64,000 bases of DNA from Xanthobacteraceae bacterium. Its GTDB lineage: Bacteria > Pseudomonadota > Alphaproteobacteria > Rhizobiales > Xanthobacteraceae. Below the pieces are notes generated by a model, which was not told where the DNA came from, made no database searches, and saw only the letters and a list, made by a program, of their open reading frames with translations. The stretch covers positions 310,001 to 374,000 of the forward strand of contig JARLIY010000132.1 in the NCBI GenBank assembly GCA_031291475.1, in the 5' to 3' direction. This document shows positions 9,137-18,538 of the stretch, one piece after another (within the stretch, counting starts at the first letter, position 1; each line of letters starts with the position of its first letter). Made by a program: the position numbers and the translations under genes.

Positions 9137-9870
9137 TTCTTTTCCCCGCGATCGATCTGAAGGGTGGCGAAGCCGTACGCCTCGAACAGGGCGACATGGC
9201 GCGGGCGACGATTTTCAATCGGGACCCGGCCGAACAGGCCCGCATCTTCGCGGCGCAGGGCTTCGACTATCTGCACATCGTCGATCTCGACGGCGCGTTT
9301 GCCGGTCGGCCGATGAATGCCGCGGCCGTCGATCGCATCCTCGCCGCGGTGAAAACTCCGCTGCAGCTCGGCGGCGGCATCCGCGACCGCGCGACCATAG
9401 AAAACTGGCTCGGCAAGGGCGTCGCCCGCGTCGTCATCGGCACCGCCGCCGTGCGCGATCCGGCGCTGGTGAAGGACGCGGCGAAAACGTTTCCCGGCCG
9501 CGTCGCCGTCGGGCTCGATGCGCGCGACGGCAAGGTCGCTGTCGAGGGCTGGGCGCGGCTCGCGGAGCTTTCCGCGCTCGAGCTTTCGCGGCGGTTCGAG
9601 GATGCCGGCGTCGCCGCTTTGATCTACACCGACGTCGCGCGTGACGGCATGCTCAAGGGCCTCAACCTCGACGCCACCCTCGCGCTTGCCGACGCGGTGG
9701 CGATCCCGGTCATCGCCTCGGGGGGCCTCGCATCGCTCGACGACGTGCGCGCGCTTTTGACGCCACGCGCCAAGAAGATCGCGGGCGCCATTGTCGGCCG
9801 CGCGCTTTATGACGGTCGGCTCGATGCGGCGGTGGCGTTGCAACTTGTTCGCGCGGCGCGAGCGGCGTGA
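9133..9870 (+). CDS. hisA: ProFAR isomerase HisA
   Basis: HisA isomerises N'-(5'-phosphoribosyl)formimino-AICAR ribonucleotide (ProFAR to PRFAR), a beta/alpha barrel enzyme. [17 protein letters not shown] at the N-terminus carries the first catalytic aspartate. [25 protein letters not shown] and [13 protein letters not shown] (second catalytic Asp) follow. The true start is the GTG at 9133, whose last bases overlap the hisH TGA; the 374-aa track ORF beginning at 8746 is an artefact of an open upstream frame. The product has 245 residues, which is normal. It ends 11 nt before the preferred hisF ATG. Confidence 0.96.
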   Translation: MILFPAIDLKGGEAVRLEQGDMARATIFNRDPAEQARIFAAQGFDYLHIVDLDGAFAGRPMNAAAVDRILAAVKTPLQLGGGIRDRATIENWLGKGVARVVIGTAAVRDPALVKDAAKTFPGRVAVGLDARDGKVAVEGWARLAELSALELSRRFEDAGVAALIYTDVARDGMLKGLNLDATLALADAVAIPVIASGGLASLDDVRALLTPRAKKIAGAIVGRALYDGRLDAAVALQLVRAARAA

Positions 9871-9881
9871 GGCGGCGTGAC

Positions 9882-10658
9882 ATGTTCAAGGTCCGCGTCA
9901 TTCCCTGCCTCGACGTCAAGGACGGCCGGGTCGTCAAGGGCGTCAATTTCGTCAACCTGCGCGACGCCGGCGATCCGGTCGAAGCGGCGATCGCCTATGA
10001 CCAGGCCGGCGCCGACGAGCTGACTTTCCTCGACATTACGGCGAGCCATGAGGATCGCGGCATCATCCTCGACGTGGTGCGGCGCACCGCCGAGGCCTGC
10101 TTCATGCCGCTCACGGTCGGCGGCGGCGTGCGTACGATCGACGATATCCGCGCGCTGCTTTCCTTCGGCGCCGACAAGGTGTCGATCAATACCGCCGCCG
10201 TTGCCCGCCGCGCCTTCGTCAAGGAAGCGGCGGAGAAATTCGGCGATCAATGCATCGTGGTCGCCATCGACGCCAAGAAGGTGTCGAAGCCGCCGCAGCA
10301 GGACCGCTGGGAAATCTTCACCCATGGCGGGCGCAATCCGACCGGGCTCGAGGCCGTCGCCTATGCCCGCGAGGTGACGGCGCTCGGCGCCGGCGAAATC
10401 CTGCTCACCTCCATGGATCGCGACGGCACGCGCCAGGGCTTCGACATTGCGCTCACGCGCGCCGTGGCCGATGCGGTAACGGTGCCGGTCATCGCCTCGG
10501 GCGGCGTCGGCAATCTCCAGCATCTGGTCGAAGGCATTCATGACGGGCACGCGAGCGCGGTGCTGGCCGCCTCGATCTTTCACTTCGGCGAGTATTCCGT
10601 GCGCGAGGCTAAGGAATATATGGCGCGCGCCGGGTTGCCGATGCGGCTCGATCCCTGA
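9882..10658 (+). CDS. hisF: Imidazole glycerol phosphate synthase, cyclase subunit HisF
   Basis: HisF is the barrel subunit that uses HisH-derived ammonia to close the imidazole ring. [20 protein letters not shown] is the canonical N-terminus and carries the catalytic Asp. [20 protein letters not shown] and the second aspartate in [14 protein letters not shown] are present. I start at the ATG 9882; the track start (GTG 9867) would add MRRRD, overlap the hisA stop and is less typical. The length of 258 residues matches the family. It is followed by the convergent isomerase gene 8 nt away, so hisE and coaA downstream may need their own promoter. Confidence 0.96.
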   Translation: MFKVRVIPCLDVKDGRVVKGVNFVNLRDAGDPVEAAIAYDQAGADELTFLDITASHEDRGIILDVVRRTAEACFMPLTVGGGVRTIDDIRALLSFGADKVSINTAAVARRAFVKEAAEKFGDQCIVVAIDAKKVSKPPQQDRWEIFTHGGRNPTGLEAVAYAREVTALGAGEILLTSMDRDGTRQGFDIALTRAVADAVTVPVIASGGVGNLQHLVEGIHDGHASAVLAASIFHFGEYSVREAKEYMARAGLPMRLDP

Positions 10659-10666
10659 TTGGCGCG

Positions 10667-11272
10667 TCAGCCGGAACGCTTCGCCCAGGCGAGCGCGCTG
10701 TCGAGCCGGTCATTGCCCCAGAATAATTCGCCGTCCGCAGTCACGAAGCTCGGCGCACCGAAGATATTCAACCGCTGCGCCTCCGCCGTCTCGGATCGGA
10801 GCTTCTCCTTGACCTCGTTCGATTGTGCGGCGGCGAGCACGGAACCCGCATCCGCCTTGAGGTCCGCAAGGATGGCGCCGATCGTTTCCGGCTCGTCGAT
10901 GCGCCGTCCCTCGGCGAATTCCGCCCAGAAGACGGCGCGGCAAAAGTGCTCTTGCCAGGCCGCATCGCCGGCGGCCGAGGCGACGCGTGCCGCCAGAAGG
11001 CTATTTTGCGGAAACGGCTCCGGGCGGCGGAACGGCAAGGACAAATCCGCGCAAATGCGTTCAAGGTCGCGCCACATATGGCGGCCCTTCGCCGGATAGA
11101 GGTTGAACGGCGACGTGTCCCAGCCCAGAGCTTTGAAGATCGGTCCGAGCAGGAACGGCCGAAATGTGACAGCGACGCCGGCTCGGTCCGCCAGCGGCCG
11201 GATGCGCATGGCCGTGGGATAAGAATAGGTCGAGGCGAAATCGAACCAGAAATCGAGAACGGGCGCGGCCAT
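10667..11272 (-). CDS. 2-hydroxychromene-2-carboxylate isomerase-like (kappa GST/DsbA fold)
   Basis: The 201-residue protein begins with LDFWFDFASTYSYPTAMRI, the signature of the 2-hydroxychromene-2-carboxylate isomerase/kappa-class glutathione transferase group. This group has a thioredoxin fold with a DsbA-like helical insertion. FRPFLLGPIFKALGW, RHMWRDLERICADL and a C-terminal IFGAPSFVTADGELFWGNDRLD are further family marks. Members use glutathione to isomerise a chromene intermediate of naphthalene breakdown, but most genomic copies have unknown substrates. No aromatic-ring dioxygenase genes are nearby. It is inserted on the opposite strand between hisF and hisE. The family call is secure; the natural substrate is not. 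Confidence 0.87.
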   Translation of the reverse strand: MAAPVLDFWFDFASTYSYPTAMRIRPLADRAGVAVTFRPFLLGPIFKALGWDTSPFNLYPAKGRHMWRDLERICADLSLPFRRPEPFPQNSLLAARVASAAGDAAWQEHFCRAVFWAEFAEGRRIDEPETIGAILADLKADAGSVLAAAQSNEVKEKLRSETAEAQRLNIFGAPSFVTADGELFWGNDRLDSALAWAKRSG

Positions 11273-11378
11273 CGCATCATCCTACCGCCGGCAAGGTTCC
11301 GGGTGAAATGCCGATCGGACAAGGCATATATGATGGCCAGCTCTCCCCGCGCCGGTGGAGAGATGCTAAGGAACGGCG

Positions 11379-11705
11379 ATGGCCGTGTTCACCCTCCAGG
11401 ATCTCGAAAAGCGCGTGCAGGCGCGGGCGCAGGCGACCGCCGAGACGTCCTATACGCGCGCGCTCATCGACAAGGGCGTGACCCATTGCGCCAAGAAACT
11501 CGGTGAGGAAGCGGTCGAGATTGCCATCGCCGCCGTCGCCGAGGATCGCGGCCGCGTGGTCGCGGAGGCCGCCGATCTGCTCTATCATTTGCTCGTGGTG
11601 CTCCACGCCCGGGGCATCGCACTGGCCGAAGTCGAGGCGGCGCTGGCCGAGCGCACGCGTCAGTCGGGGCTCGACGAAAAAGCCGCCCGCAAGGGCGGCG
11701 ATTAA
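11379..11705 (+). CDS. hisE: Phosphoribosyl-ATP pyrophosphatase
   Basis: HisE hydrolyses phosphoribosyl-ATP to phosphoribosyl-AMP, the second step of histidine synthesis. The 108-residue all-alpha MazG-like enzyme shows [19 protein letters not shown] and [18 protein letters not shown], which hold the acidic metal ligands (E-x2-E and E-x2-D type). It is the stand-alone form, not fused to HisI. The AAGGAA ribosome-binding site lies a few bases before the ATG. It is separated from hisF by a minus-strand gene but shares the strand and 11-nt proximity with coaA, an arrangement repeated across Rhizobiales. Confidence 0.96.
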   Translation: MAVFTLQDLEKRVQARAQATAETSYTRALIDKGVTHCAKKLGEEAVEIAIAAVAEDRGRVVAEAADLLYHLLVVLHARGIALAEVEAALAERTRQSGLDEKAARKGGD

Positions 11706-11716
11706 AGAGCGACCGC

Positions 11717-12670
11717 ATGGAGCAGCGCACCGAGTCGGATGTCTCGCCGTATCGTGTGTTCTCGCGCGCGGAATGGGCGAGCTTACGCCAAGACACGCCG
11801 ATGACGCTCGAGCCGGCGGAGATCGTGCGGCTGCGCTCCCTGCACGACCGGCTCGACATATCGGAGGTGGAGGAAATCTATCTGCCGTTATCTCGGCTCC
11901 TCTCGCTTTACGTCGCGGCGACGCAGCGGCTGTTTCGCGCGCAACAGGGTTTCCTCGGCACCGAGGACGCCAAAATGCCCTACATCATCGGCGTCGGCGG
12001 CTCGGTCGCCGCGGGCAAATCGACTACCGCGCGCGTGCTCAATGCCCTGCTCACGCGCTGGCCCAATGTGCCCAAAGTCGATCTCATCACCACCGACGGC
12101 TTCCTCTACCCCAATGCCGTGCTCGAGCGCGAAGGCCTGATGGAGAAAAAAGGCTTTCCCGAAAGCTACGACTTGCCGGCGCTGCTGCGCTTTCTGTCCG
12201 ACATCAAGGCCGGCCGACGGCCGGTGCGCGCGCCGGTCTATTCGCATCTCGTCTACGACGTCATCCCCAACCAATGGATCGAGATTGACCGGCCGGACAT
12301 CCTCATTGTCGAGGGCCTCAATGTGCTCCAGGCCGGCCGGCTGCCCAAGGACGGTAAGGCCGTTCCCTTTGTCTCCGACTTTTTCGACTTCTCGGTTTAT
12401 CTCGATGCCGACGAGGGCGTGCTCTTGTCCTGGTATGTCAATCGCTTTTTGGCGTTGCGCGGCACGGCGTTCGCCGATCCGAAATCCTATTTCCACCGCT
12501 ACGCGCGACTATCCGACGCGGATGCAATCGCGACCGCGACATCGATCTGGAACCGCATCAATCTCGTCAATCTGCGCGAGAATATCCTGCCAACGCGGCC
12601 GCGCGCCGACCTGATCCTGAAAAAAGGCGAAAGCCACGAGGTCGAGGAAGTGGCGCTGCGCCGGCTGTAA
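11717..12670 (+). CDS. coaA: Pantothenate kinase, type I
   Basis: CoaA phosphorylates pantothenate, the regulated first step of coenzyme A synthesis. The 317-residue protein has the type I (CoaA) P-loop, [17 protein letters not shown], at about residues 92-108. [17 protein letters not shown] and [13 protein letters not shown], conserved in the family, follow. [12 protein letters not shown] and the C-terminal [17 protein letters not shown] complete it. It follows hisE by 11 nt. With coaE at the start of the window, two of the CoA pathway enzymes lie within 13 kb. Nothing unusual was seen. Confidence 0.96.
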   Translation: MEQRTESDVSPYRVFSRAEWASLRQDTPMTLEPAEIVRLRSLHDRLDISEVEEIYLPLSRLLSLYVAATQRLFRAQQGFLGTEDAKMPYIIGVGGSVAAGKSTTARVLNALLTRWPNVPKVDLITTDGFLYPNAVLEREGLMEKKGFPESYDLPALLRFLSDIKAGRRPVRAPVYSHLVYDVIPNQWIEIDRPDILIVEGLNVLQAGRLPKDGKAVPFVSDFFDFSVYLDADEGVLLSWYVNRFLALRGTAFADPKSYFHRYARLSDADAIATATSIWNRINLVNLRENILPTRPRADLILKKGESHEVEEVALRRL

Positions 12671-12673
12671 ACG

Positions 12674-14254
12674 TTACGCCGCCGCGGCATGCCAACGCTC
12701 GATCTCGGCAAGTTCGGCGTCCAGCCGTTCGGCAACGATACTGCCCCGGCCGAGATAGATCGCGCCTGCTTCGCCGTCGATCGAGAGCCAATCGCCTTCT
12801 TTGATGGCAATCCCCGCGAGTTGCGCGCAACGGCGGGCGACATCGATCGACAAGGTCGTGCAGCCGACGATGCACGGTTTCCCGAGCTGTCGCGCCACCA
12901 ACGCGGCATGGGCGGTGCGGCCGCCGATCGCGGTGACGATTCCCGCGGCGACGGCGAAGCCGCCGACGTCGGCGGTGGTGGTCGCCGGACGCACAAGAAT
13001 GACCGGATCGCCGCTTGCCGCCAGGCGGGCCACGCTTTCCGGATCGAAAGCGGCGCGGCCCACCGCGACGCCGGCCGATGCGCAAATCCCGTGCGCGACC
13101 GGGGCGTCCACCATTATCAGCCGGTTGCTGACGAGTTTGCGTAAATCCACGCCGTCGAGGCGACGCAAGGCTTCCGCCGGCGCGACCCGTCCCTCGTTGA
13201 CGAAGTCGATCGCCAACCGCAGTGCCGCCTGCGGCGTCCGCTTCGCCGCGCGCGTCTGTAGAATCCACAATTTGCCGTTCTCGATCGTGAATTCGACGTC
13301 CTGGATGTCGGCGAAATCCTGTTCGAGCCGCCGCAGCGCTTCGCGCAATTGCCGTCCGATTTCGGGCAGCGAACGGATGATGGCTTCTTCGGTCTCGGGA
13401 TTATGTCCTCCCGACACCACGTCTTCGCCCTGGGATTCGAACAGTACGTCGATAACGGGTCGGGCGGCGCCGGTTGAGGGATCGCGTGAAAACGCCACTC
13501 CGGCTCCCGACGATGCGCCGGCATTGCCGAAGACCATCGCCTGCACCGTGACGGCGGTGCCCTGCAAATCCTCAAGATGTTCGAGCCTGCGATAAGTGCA
13601 GGCGCGATCGCTCATCCATGAGCGAAACACCGCCTGCGCCGCCGACTTCAATTGGTCCATCGGGTCTTCACTCAGCACATGCTCTTCTTCCTCGATGACT
13701 TGCTCGTAGGCGGTTGCGAGGCGTTCGAGGGCTTCGCCATCGAGCGCGCGTTCGCTGCTCGCGTCTTCGGCGGCGACGATTTCGTCGCGCTTGCCGATAA
13801 AGGCGGCAGGATCGATGCCCAGCACTACGGCGCCGTAGCTTTCGAGAAAGCGGCGCCGGCAGTCGCTGGCAAGGTGCGGGTTGCCAGTCATGCGCACCAG
13901 GCCGCGAACGGCCGAAGGCGTGCAGCCGACATTGAGCACGGTATCCAACATTCCCGGCATCGATCGCGCCGCGCCCGAACGCACCGATACCAAAAGCGGC
14001 CGCCACCGGTCGCCGAACCGCCGGCCGGTCGTATTCTCGAGAAACTCGATACCCTCGGTCAGGCCGTCGGCCAGATTGCGGATGGCCGATGCGTCGCCCT
14101 TCACCGTCGCCGCGCAAAGGCTGATCGGCAGCACGAAGGCCGGCGGCACGGGAAGTCCGAGCGCGGCCACGCGCGCCAGGTTGGCCGCCTTTCCGCCTAC
14201 CATGTCCACCGAATATTGTTCGGCCGATCCGTCACCGATGCGCGCGATCTCCAT
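12674..14254 (-). CDS. Truncated pyruvate-phosphate-dikinase-like protein (ATP-grasp + phosphohistidine domain)
   Basis: This protein carries the first two thirds of a pyruvate phosphate dikinase. It has an ATP-grasp domain with GGKAANLARV, VSVRSGAARSMPGMLDTVLN, AVTVQAMVFGN, GVAFSRDPSTG and DVEFTIENGKLWILQTR. A swivelling phosphohistidine domain follows, with AIGGRTAHAALVARQLGKPC (His about 449). It then stops after 526 residues. The C-terminal PEP/pyruvate barrel of about 350 residues is absent, and the ending is clean rather than frameshifted. It could therefore move phosphate from ATP to its own histidine and on to an unknown acceptor (inference). I use ATG 14254, which has GAGGG 8 nt upstream; the track start at 14269 is a TTG overlapping the neighbour's stop. 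It is the second gene of a two-gene unit with the PhoU-like protein and converges on coaA 3 nt away. Confidence 0.8.
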   Translation of the reverse strand: MEIARIGDGSAEQYSVDMVGGKAANLARVAALGLPVPPAFVLPISLCAATVKGDASAIRNLADGLTEGIEFLENTTGRRFGDRWRPLLVSVRSGAARSMPGMLDTVLNVGCTPSAVRGLVRMTGNPHLASDCRRRFLESYGAVVLGIDPAAFIGKRDEIVAAEDASSERALDGEALERLATAYEQVIEEEEHVLSEDPMDQLKSAAQAVFRSWMSDRACTYRRLEHLEDLQGTAVTVQAMVFGNAGASSGAGVAFSRDPSTGAARPVIDVLFESQGEDVVSGGHNPETEEAIIRSLPEIGRQLREALRRLEQDFADIQDVEFTIENGKLWILQTRAAKRTPQAALRLAIDFVNEGRVAPAEALRRLDGVDLRKLVSNRLIMVDAPVAHGICASAGVAVGRAAFDPESVARLAASGDPVILVRPATTTADVGGFAVAAGIVTAIGGRTAHAALVARQLGKPCIVGCTTLSIDVARRCAQLAGIAIKEGDWLSIDGEAGAIYLGRGSIVAERLDAELAEIERWHAAAA

Positions 14255-14265
14255 GGTGGCTGCCC

Positions 14266-16197
14266 TCAAGTCGAAAGGTCCGTGAGCACATGATCGCGCA
14301 GGAGGTGCCCGAAGGCCGCCAGCCGGTCGGTCGAGCGCTCAAGAGCACGCGCGAGTTCGAGAACGGACAATGCCGTTTTGAGATTGAAGTCGCCGCTTAG
14401 GATGATCGCCGTCACCGCGCGTTCCGCCGCGTCGGCCCGGTGTTCGACATCGATCAATCGGCCGACCGCGGCGAGCGCGTCCTCGGTGTCGATGCGATGC
14501 CCCTCGGGAACCTCGGCCGCGGCGGCAACCCCGGTCGCGGCTGCTTCCGTGCCCGCTACTGTCACGGCGCAAAGCTCGGCGAGCGGCTCCAGCAACTCGG
14601 ATGCAACCTCGGCCGGGACCAACGAAGCCACGAAGGCCGCCTGTTCGAGCTCGTCGATTGCGTCCTCCATCTCATTGACCAGATGTTCGATGCCGCGGCC
14701 GGCGCCGAAGCGGGCGATCTCGTTGCGCGCATCCATGACAATTTGGTCGGCTTTCTCCTCGATGCGGCGCGCCCGCTTTGCCAAGGCGGCACTGTCGAAT
14801 GGGCGCTTCGCCGTTCGTTCGCTGACGAAACCGGCGATGCCGGCCGCAATCTCACGCGCCAGACCGACCTGGCGGATCATGACAGCGAGCAGCGTTCGAT
14901 CAACGCGCTGCAGATGCGCAATGAGAGCCGCCTCAATACGGTCCCGCGCCAGCCGGACCGAACTTCCCTGCAGCAACGCTTCGGCGGAGACACGCAGCAC
15001 GGTCTTGAGAAAATCGACGGCGGCTTCGCGCCCCAGCGCGTGATCGAGGCTTTCGCCGAATCCGATACGGGTCGGTGCTGCGTGATGGACCGCCGCCGCC
15101 ACGAGTTCTCCGCCGCCAAGTTCGAGGAAGCCTCTGTGGCCGATGCGATGCTGCGCCGCCCAGGCGAGCACTCGGATCGCATCGGATTTTGATACCCATT
15201 CTCTGAGGACTTTGCGCGCTTTGTTCCAGTCGATCAGAAAGACGAGCGAGGCTCCCACGTTTTCGAGAAAAGCATCGCGGCGGGCGCCGCTGTCGAACGG
15301 CAAGCGCCCGGTGACAAGATAGAAGCCGCCGTCGTCGCCGAGCCCGGTCGAGTTTTTCCGTTCAAGCCCGCTCCACTGAACGGGGAAATTACGAAACAAT
15401 CCGATGAAGAACTTTGCCCGCACCGCGTGCACGTCGGTATAGGTGACGGTCACGGCGTCGGCCTCGACGGCGATCACCACCACATGCGCGTCCGTCTCGC
15501 CGATGTCGTTCTGGATGGTGAGCCGCCCGCCCGACCGCGTCGCGGTCGTCGCCAGCCCGGGATGGCCGAATCTGAGCTTCTCGGTCGCCTCGACCCCGCG
15601 CATGAACGCTTCGACCGCCGGCCGATCCTGCGGCAACAACGCGTAGACGTGCGCGCCAGCGAGCACTTCCTCCGCATGATCGGCGGCAAGCCGGTTGAGC
15701 GCCTTGTGCAGATCCATAATCAGGCGATGCAGGCTGTCGCCGCCGCCATCGCCGTCCGAAATGCTGGTTAGTCTGCCGATTTCCGCGAGCGCGACGTCGT
15801 CGGAAGATTCTAAGGGCCCCGCCTGGATCGCCGCGAGGCGCGCGACCGCCCGGTCCGCCTCCGCTGCGTCGCCGGCTTTGACGGCGCGGATCATGATCGC
15901 CACGTCATCCAGAATCGCGGCGCGGAGGTTGCCGAGCCCGGGCGCCGAAATCCGTTCGCCGGCCGAAAGCGTGGCGCGGTTAACCAGCGTTTCCAACGCC
16001 ACATGATCGATGCCGGCGTCGCGGCATTCGCCGATCAGATCGAAGCGGGCACTCGCCGGGTCGCGCGCATGATTTGCGGCCGCCTGCAAAACGCTCAGCC
16101 GGACCTTCACCCGATCGTTCGCGGCCAAGCCCTCGGCGAGAAGCGATGGCAGCAGCAAATCGGCCTGTCCGAGCTGCTCGATGATTTCGGATTTCAT
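14266..16197 (-). CDS. Large PhoU/DUF47-like fusion protein
   Basis: A 643-residue soluble protein. The C-terminal part (about residues 420-643) is helical and reads like a DUF47/PhoU-type phosphate-transport regulator, with EEKADQIVMDARNEIARF, an acidic helix LVNEMEDAIDELEQAAF and a closing ALERSTDRLAAFGHLLRDHV. The first 420 residues are not a family I can name. They are helical to about residue 210, followed by a mixed region with GRLTIQNDIGETDAHVVVIA and VFLIDWNKARKVLREWV. The stop lies 11 nt before the ATG of the dikinase-like gene, implying co-expression. The PiT transporter in this window (60.2 kb) is a possible but distant partner. The DUF47 call is likely; the N-terminal function is unknown. 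Confidence 0.7.
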   Translation of the reverse strand: MKSEIIEQLGQADLLLPSLLAEGLAANDRVKVRLSVLQAAANHARDPASARFDLIGECRDAGIDHVALETLVNRATLSAGERISAPGLGNLRAAILDDVAIMIRAVKAGDAAEADRAVARLAAIQAGPLESSDDVALAEIGRLTSISDGDGGGDSLHRLIMDLHKALNRLAADHAEEVLAGAHVYALLPQDRPAVEAFMRGVEATEKLRFGHPGLATTATRSGGRLTIQNDIGETDAHVVVIAVEADAVTVTYTDVHAVRAKFFIGLFRNFPVQWSGLERKNSTGLGDDGGFYLVTGRLPFDSGARRDAFLENVGASLVFLIDWNKARKVLREWVSKSDAIRVLAWAAQHRIGHRGFLELGGGELVAAAVHHAAPTRIGFGESLDHALGREAAVDFLKTVLRVSAEALLQGSSVRLARDRIEAALIAHLQRVDRTLLAVMIRQVGLAREIAAGIAGFVSERTAKRPFDSAALAKRARRIEEKADQIVMDARNEIARFGAGRGIEHLVNEMEDAIDELEQAAFVASLVPAEVASELLEPLAELCAVTVAGTEAAATGVAAAAEVPEGHRIDTEDALAAVGRLIDVEHRADAAERAVTAIILSGDFNLKTALSVLELARALERSTDRLAAFGHLLRDHVLTDLST

Positions 16198-16206
16198 GGC
16201 GCCGCA

Positions 16207-16228
16207 CTCTGCTCAGCAGTCAGCAGAG
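16207..16228. promoter_or_regulatory. Inverted repeat upstream of the PhoU-like gene
   Basis: CTCTGCT and AGCAGAG form perfect 7-bp arms around an 8-nt centre. The repeat starts 10 nt upstream of the PhoU-like ATG on the minus strand. It could be an operator or a leader hairpin that affects ribosome access. No known regulator is recognised. Confidence 0.35.
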
Positions 16229-16279
16229 CAGGTTCAGATGACGCTGTTATTGAGCCAGATCATTCACGCAAATGTCACA

Positions 16280-16301
16280 AACCCCGTATCAGCGCGGGGT
16301 T
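16280..16301 (-). terminator. Hairpin downstream of the hybrid histidine kinase
   Basis: AACCCCG and CGGGGTT form perfect 7-bp arms with an 8-nt loop, 27 nt beyond the kinase stop in its reading direction. It is followed on the minus strand by TGTGACATTT rather than a clean U-run. It may be a weak intrinsic terminator isolating the kinase from the PhoU-like unit. Confidence 0.45.
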
Positions 16302-16327
16302 GCCGTGACGGAGCGGGAGGTGCCGAA

Positions 16328-18538
16328 TTATGCCGCGAGCGCGGCGTCCGCCGCCGACGCCAGCGCCGCGGCGAGGCGTTCGCGGTCGAACGGCTTGACC
16401 AGGAAGCCGTCCATGCCGGCGGCGAGGCAGGCCTCGCGGTCTTCGGCGGAGGCGTTTGCGGTCAGCGCCAGGATCGGCGTTCGCGCCGCGCCGCCGTCCG
16501 CTTCGAGGGCGCGGATGCGGCGGGTTGCTTCTAGCCCATCCATGCCCGGCATATGCAAATCCATGAGCACGCGGTCGAAGGGCGTGCCGGCGGCGCGTGC
16601 GGCAAGCCAGGATTCGACGACCGCGGCGCCGGAGGCGGCCAAGGTCGGATGATGGCCGAGCCGGACCAGCAGCGCGCGCGCCAAGAGTGCATTGATCTCG
16701 TTGTCCTCGGCGACGAGAATCGAAAGCCCGCCGCCCGGCCGCGCCGCGCTCGGCGCTTCCGCGGTCTCCATCGCCGCGCCGTGGTCGAAGGCGTCGTCCT
16801 GCGAAAAGCGCGCGGCAAGGGAAGCCGCGCGCACCGGCTTGATCAGATAGCCGGTAAAGCCGGCTTCCTTGAGGGCTGCGAGCTCGTTGCGCATCGCCGG
16901 CGTGACCAGCACGATCCGCCGCTGCACGCTCGACGCGGCGCGCGCCAGGCGCTCGCAGGCTTGCGTGCCGAGCGCGTGATCGACCAGCACGGCGCTCCAC
17001 ATTTGCTCGGGAAGCAGCGCCGCCGCCACGTTGTCGTCGGGAACGATTTTTGTCCGTGCGCCCCAGCGTTGCAGGCGGCGCGCGAGCAAAGACGCTTCCA
17101 TGGCGGCCGGCGCGACGATCAGGATATCGTCGCCGGCAAGATCGGGCACTTTGAGCTCCGGTTCGCCGGCATCGCCGGCGCGCGCCAGCGGAACGGTGAC
17201 GCGGAAGGTGGAACCTTCATCGGGAGCGCTCTCGACCGCGATCGAGCCGCCCATGCTCTCGACGATCCGGTTGGAAATGGTGAGACCGAGGCCGGTGCCG
17301 CCGAATTTTCGCGTCGAGCCGCCGTCGGCCTGCTCGAATTCGAGGAAGATGCGCGCCTGGTCTTCCGAGGAAATGCCGATGCCGGTGTCCTGCACCGTTA
17401 TCGCGATCGCGTCCGCTTCTTCGCCCGGCTCGAGGATGATCGAAACGCCGCCGCGTTCGGTGAATTTGATGGCGTTGCCGGCAAGGTTGAACAGAACCTG
17501 GCGCAACCGCGCGGCGTCGCCGACGACCTGCGCGGGCAGGCGCTCATCGACATAGGCGCCGATTTCCAGCCGCTTGGCCTGGGCGCGCGGACCCAGAAGC
17601 TCGACGGCCTCCTCGACGAAGGCCGCAAGCGGAAACGGCCGCGCCGCCAGATCGAGCCGGCCGGCCTCGATCTTGGAGAAATCGAGCACTTCCTCGATCA
17701 GCGACAAGAGCGTCTCGCCGGAAGTCTTCACCGCGTTGAGATAGGTCGCCTGCTCGGGCGTGAGCGGGGTGTCGCCGAGAAGATCGGCCATGCCGAGGAT
17801 GCCGTTCAGCGGCGTGCGGATTTCGTGCGACACCATGGTGAGGAAACGCGACTTGGCGCGATTGGCCGCTTCGGCTTGGTCACGCGCCTCGGCCAACGCC
17901 CGCTCGGCAAGCACGCGGTCGGTGACGTCGCGGCCGACGCTCTGCATCTCGCTGTCGCCATCGGCGCGGACATTGACCTCGCGCCAGGCGATCCAGCGTG
18001 CACCGGAGGCCGAGGCGATCTTCTGGTCGTAAGCGCGCGCGCCGTCGGCCAGCAGGCTGGTCTCGCCTTGCTCCACCACCGGCAGCGCGAAGGCGGTGCC
18101 GAGCAGCGCTTCGCGGGGCCGTCCGGCGAGCGCGCAGAAAGCGTCGTTGGCGTAAGTGATGGCGCCCGAGCCGTCGCGGCGCACGATCACGTCGTCCTGC
18201 GCCTCGAAGAAGCTCGTGGTGCGCTCTTGCGCTTCGCGGATTTCCCAGTTGCGGTCCGCCGCTTCATCGAGACGCGTCTCGAAGTCGCGCAGCTCGCGCT
18301 TCATGCGGCGGATGCGGGACATGAGGATGCCCATGGCGCCGCACGACGCGCCGAACAGCGAGGCGACGCCGATCGCGAACATGTAGGGGTCGTAGTGGGC
18401 TACCGGCGAGGTCGCTCCGGCGAGGAAGCCGAAAGCCACCGCAAACGACATCGAGATGATGATGGCCGACCGGACCAGAAGCGAGAAGATCCGGCGACCG
18501 ATGATGGAGGGCTTTCCGAGGGCGGCTCGAGGGCGCAT
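16328..18538 (-). CDS. Membrane-bound PAS hybrid histidine kinase with two receiver domains
   Basis: Two membrane segments lie near residues 17-40 and 45-68. A PAS domain (about 95-200, ITYANDAFCALAGRPREALL) follows, then HisKA with MVSHEIRTPLNGILGM and HATPase (NAIKFTERGG, GGTGLGLTISNRIVESMGG). A first receiver-like domain has lost the acidic pair at its start (ILIVAPAAM) but keeps LVDHALG and IKPVR. A complete receiver (LVAEDNEINALLARALL, LMDLHMPGMDG, ALTANASAED, LVKPFD) ends the protein. I start at ATG 18538, with AAGGA upstream, because the track's extra 54 residues precede the first membrane helix and look non-coding. The signal sensed and the partner regulator are not evident. It is divergent from folE. 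Confidence 0.88.
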   Translation of the reverse strand: MRPRAALGKPSIIGRRIFSLLVRSAIIISMSFAVAFGFLAGATSPVAHYDPYMFAIGVASLFGASCGAMGILMSRIRRMKRELRDFETRLDEAADRNWEIREAQERTTSFFEAQDDVIVRRDGSGAITYANDAFCALAGRPREALLGTAFALPVVEQGETSLLADGARAYDQKIASASGARWIAWREVNVRADGDSEMQSVGRDVTDRVLAERALAEARDQAEAANRAKSRFLTMVSHEIRTPLNGILGMADLLGDTPLTPEQATYLNAVKTSGETLLSLIEEVLDFSKIEAGRLDLAARPFPLAAFVEEAVELLGPRAQAKRLEIGAYVDERLPAQVVGDAARLRQVLFNLAGNAIKFTERGGVSIILEPGEEADAIAITVQDTGIGISSEDQARIFLEFEQADGGSTRKFGGTGLGLTISNRIVESMGGSIAVESAPDEGSTFRVTVPLARAGDAGEPELKVPDLAGDDILIVAPAAMEASLLARRLQRWGARTKIVPDDNVAAALLPEQMWSAVLVDHALGTQACERLARAASSVQRRIVLVTPAMRNELAALKEAGFTGYLIKPVRAASLAARFSQDDAFDHGAAMETAEAPSAARPGGGLSILVAEDNEINALLARALLVRLGHHPTLAASGAAVVESWLAARAAGTPFDRVLMDLHMPGMDGLEATRRIRALEADGGAARTPILALTANASAEDREACLAAGMDGFLVKPFDRERLAAALASAADAALAA

